From positions 23,532-87,531 of the forward strand of contig WKFJ01000020.1 of the NCBI GenBank assembly GCA_014872785.1: a stretch of DNA of 64,000 nt, written 5' to 3'. This stretch comes from Alteromonadaceae bacterium. Lineage in GTDB: Bacteria > Pseudomonadota > Gammaproteobacteria > Enterobacterales > Alteromonadaceae. The position numbers were made by a program, and so were the translations under genes. The notes below the pieces were generated by a model. That model did no database searches. It worked only from the letters and a program-made list of their open reading frames with translations, and had not been told where the DNA came from. The number at the start of each line of letters is the position of its first letter. The first letter of the stretch is position 1. Shown piece after piece: positions 48,956 to 57,524 of the stretch.

Positions 48956-49897
48956 TCATTCAAACCACTGAGGGTTGGCTTGGTCAAGTTGAGATAGCAA
49001 ATTTCGATTTTTCGCAGCCCAGTAATGTTTTTCTGACCCAATTCTAAATTCTTTTTTGCTCTGGTATTTACTCGCTTCTTTAAATATATCTTCGTCAGAA
49101 TACTTGAGATTTTTGCCTTGGTTACCGCGCTTTGCCTTTCTAAACCCTTTGGTCGCTTTCGCGAGTAAGCCTTCCTTTCGCACCGCTGCCGTGTAAGCAC
49201 TTGGTGACGCTTCTTTCCACTGTGACGACGTGTCAAATTGCGCTGCATCAGCCAATACCGCCTCTTCCGTCCAAAGCTTTCTAGTCGCCTTTTTCTTCTT
49301 GGGTGCACAGGTGGCTTTTGACGAAAAGATTGATGAAAGTAGACCACGTCGCTGCGCCTGTGAGTGCGTGCGTCTATCCTTTCTTTTCCACTCGCTTTGG
49401 GTCGAGTATTTCTTTCCAATTTTCACAAGTTCATCGTTCGATAAGGAGCGCGAGGAGATATTAAAAAGTGCTTTGACATCATCGAGCATTCTTCGGCGCT
49501 TAGCGGCGTGATACGAGTGCGCATTTTCGACCCAATCACTGTACGTCTCGTAAGTCTTGGCATCGTCCAAAATGGCTTCTTGCGACCACGAAGCCTTCTT
49601 AACCGTCATATGAGATTGGCAGGAAGGTAATATTTTTCTGCGTTTCGCGATTTCATAGCTTCTTAAGTTTCCAAGCTTCCACTGAGCTGGTGTGGAATAA
49701 CCGCGGGCGATTTCTTTTACTTGCTCATCGCTTAATTTGAAAGCAATGTCTTGAACCTGTTTGACTAATTTATGTGATTTGGCAGTGCTATAACTTTCAT
49801 GGCCGCTTTGCCGCCACTGCAGCACACCATCATATTGACTTGCAGCATCGACAAGCTCTTGCACTAGTTTTTCTTTTTCAGTTATAGAGCTTTCCAT
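48956..49897 (-). CDS. Six-repeat module protein (basic)
   Basis: 313 aa, very basic. It is built of about six repeats of 40-50 residues with the pattern A-x3-Y-x4-W-(K/R)-x5-(S)-Y-x-AA/AK-R-x-(L/I)-L, for example YSTPAQWKLGNLRSYEIAKR, YETYSDWVENAHSYHAAKRR, FDTSSQWKEASPSAYTAAVR and YQSKKEFRIGSEKHYWAAKN. The same module type makes up 34121-34843. High charge and repeat form suggest nucleic-acid binding. It follows 49917-50207 by 19 nt in the same unit. Confidence 0.62.
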   Translation of the reverse strand: MESSITEKEKLVQELVDAASQYDGVLQWRQSGHESYSTAKSHKLVKQVQDIAFKLSDEQVKEIARGYSTPAQWKLGNLRSYEIAKRRKILPSCQSHMTVKKASWSQEAILDDAKTYETYSDWVENAHSYHAAKRRRMLDDVKALFNISSRSLSNDELVKIGKKYSTQSEWKRKDRRTHSQAQRRGLLSSIFSSKATCAPKKKKATRKLWTEEAVLADAAQFDTSSQWKEASPSAYTAAVRKEGLLAKATKGFRKAKRGNQGKNLKYSDEDIFKEASKYQSKKEFRIGSEKHYWAAKNRNLLSQLDQANPQWFE

Positions 49898-49916
49898 AAA
49901 AACACACCTCGCTTGG

Positions 49917-50207
49917 TCACATTACATAGTCAGAGATAAATACAGCAATATCTTTATAGCGTGGAAATCCTGCAACGCCCCTATCCATACCAGATTTTTC
50001 CAATGAAATCACATTTTCAGCAATCTGGGTGACTACTATAATACTAGCCTGAAGCTCTTCAAACGTACCCAATCGTTTAATTCTGTAAAAAGATTTGAGC
50101 GCCCCTTCGCTCGTAAACAAGCGGCAGCCATGAAAGTCAGAAAACGCGAGGTCGTCCAACTTGTTGAGCTTAAAAATCACATTTTGCTGGTTCACCACAA
50201 ATTTCAT
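49917..50207 (-). CDS. 96-aa protein of unknown function
   Basis: Strand-rich N-terminus (MKFVVNQQNVIFKLNKLDDL) and a helical C-terminal half. AGGGTAATTT precedes ATG 50207. First gene of the unit with 48956-49897. Confidence 0.58.
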   Translation of the reverse strand: MKFVVNQQNVIFKLNKLDDLAFSDFHGCRLFTSEGALKSFYRIKRLGTFEELQASIIVVTQIAENVISLEKSGMDRGVAGFPRYKDIAVFISDYVM

Positions 50208-50238
50208 AAATTACCCTATTATGCGTGACTAAAGACAC

Positions 50239-50275
50239 ACCATAAAACAGAGCTAGGATCTCGCCACTAAACGGT
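50239..50275 (-). promoter_or_regulatory. Cargo-class promoter for 50207-48956
   Basis: Box ACCGTTTAGTGGCG (50262-50275), 17-nt spacer, -10 TATGGT (50239-50244). The box abuts the stop codon of the upstream gene. Confidence 0.7.
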
Positions 50276-50605
50276 TCAAACGAAAAATCCGGAAACATTG
50301 CCCAGCACGACATCAGACGCCTCTAGCAATGTCACTGTTTGCCCATGTTGCGAAATAGCGCTTAACGAGAAATCTCCTGCAATTACGGCATTGTCTGGCG
50401 TGATGGTGATTACGCCTTCATCACTGGGAAACCCGTTTAACAACTCAAGTAAGCTACCGACGGTATAGTTATGATTAACTTTTATCATTAAAAGGCGCTG
50501 GTTAACATTTAATAAAAGATCAGCTTTTGAACTAAATGTTATTTTTGTCGAAGGTGAAAGGTGATGCGATTTAACTCGTTCAATCAACTCACAAAGATGC
50601 ATCAT
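50276..50605 (-). CDS. Small protein of unknown function
   Basis: 109 aa, two tandem ATGs at 50605 and 50602 with GGGAG upstream. The pattern (LLMIKVNHNYTVGSLLELLNGF, then VITITPDNAVIAGDFSLSAI) suggests a compact alpha/beta fold. Its promoter is not clear and it may be read through from the methyltransferase-helicase gene, 64 bp upstream. Confidence 0.58.
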   Translation of the reverse strand: MMHLCELIERVKSHHLSPSTKITFSSKADLLLNVNQRLLMIKVNHNYTVGSLLELLNGFPSDEGVITITPDNAVIAGDFSLSAISQHGQTVTLLEASDVVLGNVSGFFV

Positions 50606-50669
50606 TTCACTCCCGCTAAATTAACTCTGTTAAGGTATCTACTTGTTACTATCGTACAAAGGTTTGACG

Positions 50670-53600
50670 CTAACTAGCCAAGCGGTAACCGGCTCGCGCG
50701 TTGTATTCTTCTACAAATTCATAAGCACTTTTTCCTGTCCATCGCTCTACAAATTCATTGATAAAATGCTCAATATGATAGAAGTCAGTGTCGACGTTTT
50801 CCCCATAATCCAGTCCAGCAGAGCTGGCACCAGCTTTGAACTCCACCATTTGCGCTTTGTAGCTGTCGATACTGCCGTCAAGATGCATATGTTTAACCAA
50901 TACCGCGTCTGTTTGGTCTGGGCGCTGGGTGCGCGCGATGGCTTGATTTTCCGTTTCGTGACTATACGAGCGGTCGTATAACAACACGGTTTTGGCCTGT
51001 GGAAGGTTAAGGCCTTTGTCGCCACACCCAAAACTCAAGAACAAGACGCCGCATTGCCCTTCTCGAAAGGTTTTGATAATTTTTGCCCGCTGTTTAGGTG
51101 GGTTATCCCCAATATAGACCTGCGCGTTTTCGATGCCTTCTTCTTTGGCTAAGCTGCACAGTCGTTTCATGACATCGGGAGAATTGCCGAAAACAATGGT
51201 TTTGCGTCCATTTTCGATTTCGGCTTTCACTGTCTTCACACATGCGCGCTGTTTGGACGTAACAGGCAGATAGAAACAGCTCGCCCCAACATCTGATACG
51301 TGCGGCCGGTTGGTGGCATCATCCACCCCGCGAAGTTTCGCCAAAATCGCATAGAGATTACCTTGTTGCCCGGTCAAATCGAGCGACTTTTTATATTGTT
51401 CAAACCAGGTTTGGAAATGAACGAAGGCTTTCAAGTGGTGATAGAAATGGTCTTCGTCCCACTTAATCGACACAGGGTCATACACAGGCGCGGGGCAGCT
51501 GGCATAGGGTGAAAATTCAGGCTCATCGCGAAGGCGTCTTTGTAAATTTCCCTGCAACCACTCTCTAAATAGCTCAACGTTATTGATGCGCGGTACCTCG
51601 CGCTTTGCGCCCTGCTCCAATGTGTCTCTAAATTCATTAACGGACCATTCAAGCTCGACAAAATCTTCAGCGAATTTGGCGATGCCGGTTGAAGCGAAAC
51701 TGGCACTATGAATGAGATTTTTGTGCAAATAGGGAACGCCGAACATGCCATAAGGTTGGTGTGCTACGCCGCTGCCCACCACCGCTGACACCATTGGCAG
51801 GACATTGCGCGGATAATTTCGAATTGGGGTGCCTGAAAGCGCAAAGACGCGTCTTGGACTGACTTGGCGTATTGCTCTGGACTGCAAACTAAAAGAGTTT
51901 GACAATATCGTAGCTTCGTCACAAATAAGTGTTGAGATCCGACGGCGTAGCTTACGCGCTACAAGCAAATCATCGCCGCGCAAGCGACTGTAAGACACCA
52001 AGTTAATTTTCTTTAAGCTACCGTCCCATTTTTCGTCGATGACTTGGAAACAGGATGCATCAAAGCCTAATTTGTTGACTTCAATAATCATTTCATCGAC
52101 AAGACCAGCTTCCACAGTAATAAGCGCATTACCGGTTTTGACTAAGGCAATCGCCATCGCCAGGCGAGACTTGCCACAACCCTGTTGCCAGCCTGCAACA
52201 TTCCCATAGGGTTTGGAGACAAGTTCTGCGCAAGATTTCATCTGGCACGGCCAAAGGAAGTTAACACCGGCAGCAGCAAGCTCTTTCTCCATTTGGGTGT
52301 AGACAGCTGGATTTTCATCTTGCATGCCTTGATGTTTAATGGTCCAAGACGGATCGTTGCTCGCTTCTGACAAAATCGCTTGCGCCCCGAAAATGGTGCT
52401 AAATTCAGCGCTTGAAAGCGTGAAAATATCTCCGTTGACCGTAACATCAAAATCGTTATTGACTTTAACCGCGTCATAGATGGCGTTTTTCTTAAACACG
52501 CCAAACGCTGGATTTTTAGGATCGACCAACCGCATTTTTTGCGCAGTAACCGCAAAGGTAGCACTGCTTGAGGTCTGGATAGTGTGACGATTTGGGATCA
52601 TCTGTCGTTTATGACGTTTAACGAGCTTAGCAAAGTAGCCTTTCAGCGTGTCACTTACCACGGGGAAGCCGCCAAAATCCACGATTGATTTAAGCAAGTC
52701 TTGAAATGCGGCATGTGGGTTATCTTGAAGCAGATAAACGTCCAAAAGATACTTGCCACTGCCTTTGTACTTCAATAGACGTGGTCTTCTGCTGTTGGGT
52801 TCAACCCTTGCCGGGTCAACCAGTAAGTGATTCTCTACCATCGCCTGTGTTAGACCACAGTGGAATTTTAAAACCAAACGGCGGTTATGGTGGTGCAATT
52901 CAACACGGTTATCACCCGTCACCGGTAAGTTGATACTGGGGGTATCGACATCCACACCTTTGGTCGTAAAGAGAAGAGTTTTCGCGCTTGGAGTAAAAGC
53001 GATATCAAGTGCAGGCCAGGGGCGTTCAGGGCTTAGCGCCCCTATTGCTATCTTATCTTTTTTCGTGCGTTTTTTGGCAAAGATGGCAACAAAGGTACTG
53101 ACGTTGGCACCTTCTTGTTCAAAGGTATTGGCTGGCAATGAAAAGATAGCCCTGGTACGTGGTTCGAGCATAACGCGACTGCGCATACTTTCCGGCAGCA
53201 CCGCAAACACCAGTTTGGCGGCATTGAGCGCGTGGTAAAGCGAGTACTCATGACTAAGCGCATGCGTGTTTGGCCCATAAATCCCGTAAGTATTAATATC
53301 CCCATAATCTTCAAGATCTGGATGTTTTAAACTGATGCCATACGCAGGATTAATGATGGCTACATCGATATTAGATGCTCGGACTTCCTCCACTCCCGCA
53401 TTAATGAAGTTATATTCGAACCCCGCAGCGGCGGCATCTTGACTCACTGCATCCACGCAATTGGCATCGATATCATTACCGTAAAGCGAAAACTTATCCG
53501 GCGTCGCAAATGCAAACATCGCACCGCTACCCATGCCATTGTCCAACAAAGACAAGGGTTGTTCGCATTCTGTCGTCCACTGCGTTAAGTACTCATAACA

Positions 53601-53735
53601 GCCTTTCACCACCCATAATGGGGTGAAGAACTGGCCTTGGTGGAATGCACGGCGAGCGTGCAAATCCGCTAAGCAATTGGCTTTTGGGGCTTGAGAGCCT
53701 TTTGATGTAATTACCGAAGAGACTTGGCGGAACAT
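50670..53735 (-). CDS. N6-adenine methyltransferase / SNF2 helicase fusion
   Basis: 1021 aa from ATG 53735 (AAGGG upstream); longer starts overlap the promoter. N-terminal methyltransferase: FFTPLWVV near 36, SAM loop LDNGMGSGAM near 64, NDID near 87 and catalytic NPAY near 129 (type I/gamma-like NPPY). C-terminal SNF2-type helicase: Walker A GCGKS near 520, DEAT near 606, SGTPIRN near 634, and GKGLNLP-like GDKGLNLPQAKTVLLYD with AIARTQRPDQ near 925-955. Such fusions occur in antirestriction proteins (DarB-like) and in defence systems. It belongs to the cargo regulon. Confidence 0.85.
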   Translation of the reverse strand: MFRQVSSVITSKGSQAPKANCLADLHARRAFHQGQFFTPLWVVKGCYEYLTQWTTECEQPLSLLDNGMGSGAMFAFATPDKFSLYGNDIDANCVDAVSQDAAAAGFEYNFINAGVEEVRASNIDVAIINPAYGISLKHPDLEDYGDINTYGIYGPNTHALSHEYSLYHALNAAKLVFAVLPESMRSRVMLEPRTRAIFSLPANTFEQEGANVSTFVAIFAKKRTKKDKIAIGALSPERPWPALDIAFTPSAKTLLFTTKGVDVDTPSINLPVTGDNRVELHHHNRRLVLKFHCGLTQAMVENHLLVDPARVEPNSRRPRLLKYKGSGKYLLDVYLLQDNPHAAFQDLLKSIVDFGGFPVVSDTLKGYFAKLVKRHKRQMIPNRHTIQTSSSATFAVTAQKMRLVDPKNPAFGVFKKNAIYDAVKVNNDFDVTVNGDIFTLSSAEFSTIFGAQAILSEASNDPSWTIKHQGMQDENPAVYTQMEKELAAAGVNFLWPCQMKSCAELVSKPYGNVAGWQQGCGKSRLAMAIALVKTGNALITVEAGLVDEMIIEVNKLGFDASCFQVIDEKWDGSLKKINLVSYSRLRGDDLLVARKLRRRISTLICDEATILSNSFSLQSRAIRQVSPRRVFALSGTPIRNYPRNVLPMVSAVVGSGVAHQPYGMFGVPYLHKNLIHSASFASTGIAKFAEDFVELEWSVNEFRDTLEQGAKREVPRINNVELFREWLQGNLQRRLRDEPEFSPYASCPAPVYDPVSIKWDEDHFYHHLKAFVHFQTWFEQYKKSLDLTGQQGNLYAILAKLRGVDDATNRPHVSDVGASCFYLPVTSKQRACVKTVKAEIENGRKTIVFGNSPDVMKRLCSLAKEEGIENAQVYIGDNPPKQRAKIIKTFREGQCGVLFLSFGCGDKGLNLPQAKTVLLYDRSYSHETENQAIARTQRPDQTDAVLVKHMHLDGSIDSYKAQMVEFKAGASSAGLDYGENVDTDFYHIEHFINEFVERWTGKSAYEFVEEYNARAGYRLAS

Positions 53736-53768
53736 AGACGAAACCCTTTTTTTTGTTTGGATAGTGCC

Positions 53769-53805
53769 AGTGTAATCTGGCGCGTCGTTGACGCTACCAG
53801 ATGGT
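53769..53805 (-). promoter_or_regulatory. Cargo-class promoter for the methyltransferase-helicase gene
   Basis: Box ACCATCTGGTAGCG (53792-53805), 17-nt spacer, -10 TACACT (53769-53774). It fixes the start of the gene at 53735. Confidence 0.76.
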
Positions 53806-53837
53806 GAACATGCCAAGCGGCAACGCTACGGTTCTTA

Positions 53838-54299
53838 TCAGGCTGCGGCAGACTTTCTTTGTGCGTCAAACGTAATAAACTCACACACTGCGTCTGGGTC
53901 ATTAAACAAAATGTGTTTGTGGTAGTCATTAAACAGGTAGAAATGGCCAGCCTTTACACGCACTATTTGACTTTGATCACCATTTTCGATGTAAAAACGG
54001 GGGCTGCCCTCGATGTGTAAGAACATGACGCCAGCACGAGTGTCAGAACCGTCTCTATGGAATGGACTGCTACCTAGTAACTGGTGATAGCCGACTCGTA
54101 AACACTCGTCTGTATTAATCGCTTTGCGCACGGCTTGGACGCGTGCATCGGCTTGGTCACTGGTGTGCCTCTGGAACCACTGCTTTGTCCCGGTGGATTG
54201 CGCCCAGTTTTCAGGGTTGATGGTTGCCCTTCCTTGTTCTTGTGACTGTAAAAACGGTGCGAGGTTTAGTGTAGTGAATGCAAATTCTTCAATTAACAT
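53838..54299 (-). CDS. 2OG-Fe(II) oxygenase-like protein (candidate)
   Basis: 153 aa from ATG 54299 (AAAGGG 5 nt upstream); an in-frame ATG at 54320 lacks a ribosome site. The double-stranded beta-helix pattern is visible: LGSSPFHRDGSD (HxD, His81/Asp83), GVMFLHIEGSPRFYIENGD, VRVKAGHFYLFNDYHKHIL with the distal His near 127-129. This suits a small cupin or 2OG-dependent oxygenase. It stands directly upstream of the methyltransferase-helicase gene. Whether it modifies a nucleic acid base or a protein cannot be said. Confidence 0.5.
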   Translation of the reverse strand: MLIEEFAFTTLNLAPFLQSQEQGRATINPENWAQSTGTKQWFQRHTSDQADARVQAVRKAINTDECLRVGYHQLLGSSPFHRDGSDTRAGVMFLHIEGSPRFYIENGDQSQIVRVKAGHFYLFNDYHKHILFNDPDAVCEFITFDAQRKSAAA

Positions 54300-54420
54300 A
54301 AGCGCCCTTTGAATCGACATGATGATAAGGGCTATTTGAGCAAACCTCTGAATTAGCGTAAGTAAATGGCTAATGTCAGGTCTTAACTATAGTTAGCTAT
54401 GATGATGCCTGTATAAGTGC

Positions 54421-54446
54421 AAAAAACCCTGCGTGAAGCAGGGTCA
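54421..54446 (-). terminator. Terminator of the 54481 gene
   Basis: On the minus strand CCCTGC-TTCAC-GCAGGG is followed by TTTTTT. Perfect 6-bp stem plus flanking A-T pairs. Confidence 0.85.
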
Positions 54447-54480
54447 AAGACGTGTAAAACTGAAATGCGTTCTTAGTCTA

Positions 54481-54972
54481 TTAATTTGGTGCAATGGTAA
54501 TGGTAATAGTATCTGAGTAGGTGCCTGCATCTTCAAAACCGGTTACCACTGGGGCAATGTTAAGCGATGTCGCTGCGCTAGTGCCATCTGAACCAGTCCC
54601 AATGGTTTGCGTGACCGATTGGGGTGTTGTTAAATTTATGCCAGTTTGCACTCCTACAACATCGAGCGCATAAGCGACTTGCGCGCCGCCATCACTGATA
54701 AGTTGACCTGCGTTAATTGAGGCATATGTGACAGTAGCCGTACTGCCGCCAGAATTACACCATGTGTTAACCACGCCAATTGATTGGGCGCTTGATGATG
54801 ACATGTCAAGCGATGCAGTCCCAGCACCGTCGTTATTGATTTTACATTGAGAGCTGACGACTCCGGAAAGCTCGATACTGGCACTATTAGTGTCACTGAC
54901 AGAAATGGTAGCGGTAGCTGACAAAGAAGTTAATGCAGCTGCGGCGAATAATGTGGTTGCGATTTTGTTCAT
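54481..54972 (-). CDS. Secreted beta-sandwich protein (spore-coat-U / pilin-like fold)
   Basis: 163 aa. Signal peptide MNKIATTLFAAAALTSLSATA. The mature part is rich in Ser/Thr/Gly/Ala, with two cysteines (QCKINNDG and TWCNSG) and a C-terminal strand SDTITITIAPN, the pattern of SCPU-domain and fimbrial subunit proteins. There is no chaperone or usher gene nearby. It has its own strong terminator and no cargo-class box, so it forms an independent unit. Confidence 0.6.
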   Translation of the reverse strand: MNKIATTLFAAAALTSLSATATISVSDTNSASIELSGVVSSQCKINNDGAGTASLDMSSSSAQSIGVVNTWCNSGGSTATVTYASINAGQLISDGGAQVAYALDVVGVQTGINLTTPQSVTQTIGTGSDGTSAATSLNIAPVVTGFEDAGTYSDTITITIAPN

Positions 54973-55136
54973 TGTATTGCCTTAGTGTGAAAATTATTAA
55001 AAGTTGTAAAAAATGCCTACTGCTGAACGGCTGTTAATCTTGGTAAAGTGACGCTGTTCTATTGTCACTCTCTGACATCTACTATATCTAAACCAAGTGG
55101 CATCAAGTGCGGCTAGACCACGGTAAATACCGCTGC

Positions 55137-55394
55137 CTAACGCATTAATTGTGAATTTCTAGGGTTCATTTTTGCCCAGCGCGCATCCAATTCATTCGAT
55201 ACAGCCCCATAGAGGCAAAAAATCATCACGGACAGGGTAAGCACGCTTAACACCCCACCAAGAGAAAGCCAGTAGCTACGGATCACATCAGACAGGACTA
55301 ATGTGAACACCAGCACACTTAATGAGGCGCTAGACAAATAAATTAAAACATCAGCAAGTAGATTGAGTTGCTTGGTCGACAAGTGAGTTAGCAT
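55137..55394 (-). CDS. Small membrane protein
   Basis: 85 aa with two membrane helices (about residues 13-34 and 43-65) and a basic C-terminus (ARWAKMNPRNSQLMR). It is a single gene between the SCPU-like gene and ssb. Function unknown. Confidence 0.6.
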   Translation of the reverse strand: MLTHLSTKQLNLLADVLIYLSSASLSVLVFTLVLSDVIRSYWLSLGGVLSVLTLSVMIFCLYGAVSNELDARWAKMNPRNSQLMR

Positions 55395-55488
55395 GAAAAA
55401 CTCCAGTAAATTCTAATCATTGGAGCATCATAACCAGTGGCGCAGTGTAATCTGTTGGCTAGCCTTCGCGTTTACCCAACCCTAGAGC

Positions 55489-55515
55489 AAAAAAAGCCCC
55501 GAAAAAGATCGGGGC
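55489..55515 (-). terminator. Terminator of the ssb gene
   Basis: On the minus strand GCCCCGA-TCTTTT-TCGGGGC followed by TTTTTTT. Perfect 7-bp GC-rich stem. Confidence 0.88.
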
Positions 55516-55540
55516 AAAGTGGGAGTCATGTTATTTTTAG

Positions 55541-56092
55541 TTATTGTGGGTATTGTGGCTGGTTAGGATCAAACCCTTGTGGCTGCTGCGGAGCAAACCC
55601 TTGTGGCTGCTGCGGAGCAAACCCTTGCGCCTGCTGCGGGGCAAACCCTTGCGCCTGCTGCGGAGCAAACCCTTGCGCCTGCTGCGGAGCAAACCCTTGT
55701 GACTGCTGCGGAGCAAACCCTTGTGCTTGTTGCGCTTGAGCAGCATCTTTTGGTTTACCGCGAGAATTCACTTCGAAACGATTAAAGACAAAAACCAATT
55801 TTCTTTGCTTATTATTATTCTTATCTACCCACTCTTCGGTCTCTGGCTCGATATCCCAAAGCAGCAACTCAGTGCCTTTTTGGGCTAACTGATTAAAAAG
55901 CTTTGCCGTTTGGCGATACGCTTTGAATGTGAGCCAAGTGGGCTTTTCCATTTTCTCCTGTGACTTCTTATCCGTCCATTTTTTAGTATAAGCCAAACCA
56001 AACTCAACAACATCGTCGCCCGACGGCAATACATTGTGTTTAACTTCTGCGCTATTTCCTTTTACAACTGCATTGAACATACCAAAACCCAT
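55541..56092 (-). CDS. ssb: Single-stranded DNA-binding protein with a Q/P-rich heptad tail
   Basis: 183 aa. Residues 1-115 form an SSB-type OB fold (MFNAVVKGNSAEVKHNVL, then FGLAYTKKWTDKKSQEKMEK, WLTFKAYRQTAKLFNQLAQK and KLVFVFNRFE). The tail is eight near-perfect copies of QGFAPQQ or a close variant, ending NQPQYPQ. The usual acidic DDDIPF tip that recruits partner proteins is absent. A plasmid SSB protects single strands during conjugative entry. A cargo-class promoter lies upstream. Confidence 0.82.
   Translation of the reverse strand: MGFGMFNAVVKGNSAEVKHNVLPSGDDVVEFGLAYTKKWTDKKSQEKMEKPTWLTFKAYRQTAKLFNQLAQKGTELLLWDIEPETEEWVDKNNNKQRKLVFVFNRFEVNSRGKPKDAAQAQQAQGFAPQQSQGFAPQQAQGFAPQQAQGFAPQQAQGFAPQQPQGFAPQQPQGFDPNQPQYPQ
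55562..55735. repeat. 21-bp tandem repeats in the ssb tail
   Basis: About eight 21-bp units, each encoding QGFAPQQ or QGFAPQP/S, near-identical in DNA. Length changes by slippage or recombination would stay in frame. Confidence 0.9.
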
Positions 56093-56151
56093 TGAACTTT
56101 CTCCTGTAAACGTTAAGTCGATGAAGGTTGCGTCTTTGTTAAGACAGGTTC

Positions 56152-56188
56152 AGATTAACTAAGTATCCAAATGGGGCTACTAGATGGT
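56152..56188 (-). promoter_or_regulatory. Cargo-class promoter for ssb
   Basis: Box ACCATCTAGTAGCC (56175-56188), 17-nt spacer, -10 TAATCT (56152-56157). A partial GTC-N7-GAC dyad (56212-56226) lies 23 bp upstream. Confidence 0.76.
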
Positions 56189-56228
56189 GTTGAAGTGAAG
56201 GATTAACTTAAGACGTCAGAGGTTGACC

Positions 56229-56420
56229 GTGAAAAATCCCCTTCCGGTTAGAAAAACACTAGCGGTCAAAGGCGTGATCATCATTCGCTTTGGCCGATTA
56301 AGCGCTCTATTACGAGACGATAGTGAAGCTTATTGGATAATAGCCGTCGCGCTTAAGCACGTACGAGTGCAAAACTTAATGAACACGTATGGCCAATCAG
56401 AAATGGCATCTTGGTATTAG
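56229..56420 (+). CDS. 63-aa basic protein (candidate, GTG start)
   Basis: GTG 56229 has AGAGG 6 nt upstream; frame to TAG 56420. The product (KNPLPVRKTLAVKGVIIIRF) is basic with no clear domain. It is on the opposite strand to its neighbours. Apart from it, 56189-56672 shows nothing I can call. Confidence 0.35.
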   Translation: MKNPLPVRKTLAVKGVIIIRFGRLSALLRDDSEAYWIIAVALKHVRVQNLMNTYGQSEMASWY

Positions 56421-56672
56421 GCAAATAGATAAGTAGTGGAGGGCTGAAACAACGTAAATATGTTGTCGCCTCTTCGCTTTTACGCCGTCATTTCTAGATG
56501 GACGAAAATGTCAGCGCTGCCGGACACCATTTAGGATGGATACTTTCATTCTAAAATTTGTATGGCACTGCAACATCAAAATGCGAACAGCCCCCCAAAC
56601 GGGCATTTGGGGTTTTAGATAAAAAGACTAATGGGCTATGAGGTCAGCACCGTCACCGATTGAAATCAGGCG

Positions 56673-56903
56673 CTAATGAATAGTGTCAGAGCATTGCAGG
56701 TTTCTACTCGCAACAAACTCCACATATTGCATAAGGCTTGCATTTTTCGCTGATAACCCTTCCCTTTCTGCCTGCTTCCTGGCGCCCATCATTTCAATAA
56801 TAAAATCTTTAATAAAAAGCAGATCTTCATGTTGTTCCATTGACAAACTATCGTCATTCAACAGTCGTTCTAGCACATTTTCAATCATCGGTTTGTATTC
56901 CAC
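56673..56903 (-). CDS. 76-aa helical protein
   Basis: All-helical, acidic/basic mixed (MIENVLERLLNDDSLSMEQH, then KDFIIEMMGARKQAEREGLS). A short gene standing alone, with GGACTACAAG before ATG 56903. Function unknown. Confidence 0.55.
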   Translation of the reverse strand: MEYKPMIENVLERLLNDDSLSMEQHEDLLFIKDFIIEMMGARKQAEREGLSAKNASLMQYVEFVASRNLQCSDTIH

Positions 56904-57024
56904 TTGTAGTCCTTTTTATCGATTAATAATTTACGTTACACGGCACACTTACTAAGGTCATAATGAAGGTACCGCGAAGATGAGTATGGCGTACCTTTGA
57001 TGTCTGGCCACTCTTTTGTATTAC

Positions 57025-57444
57025 TCAACGGCCTTTATCCAGGTATTGTGAAGCTAAAATCTTAAACAAATAATCGACAATATCTTCGTTGAGCCAAACA
57101 TCCGGCAATAACCCTACTCTATTTACTCGCAAAGACCCTTTTGCGTGCTTTACTGCTCTAGCGGCGTAGTAGCTTGGAGCCACAATTCCCATTTCGGTAA
57201 TGGCTAAGGAGTATTGGTCGAGATAGGCGTGGTATCTTTCATAGTCAGTAGAGCTGAACCGAAGAAAACTGATATGTTCACCAAAAAGTCGTTTTAAGCC
57301 GTGTGCAATAGACACGCTCTGATAACCTGACATTTGGTCGTGATTACAGTAAGTGTTAACAACTGCGCGAGTCAGTACATCCCAGAACATCACACTTGTC
57401 ATATGGTGGCTCAATTCATTTTTCAGACAAACAGACTCGGCCAT
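57025..57444 (-). CDS. Protein of unknown function
   Basis: 139 aa, helical, with aromatic residues throughout (YERYHAYLDQYSLAITEMGI, then APSYYAARAVKHAKGSLRVN). AAAGGTAATACTC precedes ATG 57444. Stands alone downstream of the lipoprotein gene. Not recognised. Confidence 0.6.
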   Translation of the reverse strand: MAESVCLKNELSHHMTSVMFWDVLTRAVVNTYCNHDQMSGYQSVSIAHGLKRLFGEHISFLRFSSTDYERYHAYLDQYSLAITEMGIVAPSYYAARAVKHAKGSLRVNRVGLLPDVWLNEDIVDYLFKILASQYLDKGR

Positions 57445-57524
57445 GAGTATTACCTTTGGCTTATCAAACGCTGTATAAGAAGGCGTTGGCAGGCTGAAAA
57501 GAGCAGCCTGCTATTAGATGTGTG

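Noticed and set aside
55437..55739. Cys/Gly-rich plus-strand frame with ANPCACCG repeats
   Set aside because: It is the antisense reading of the 21-bp repeats in the ssb tail.
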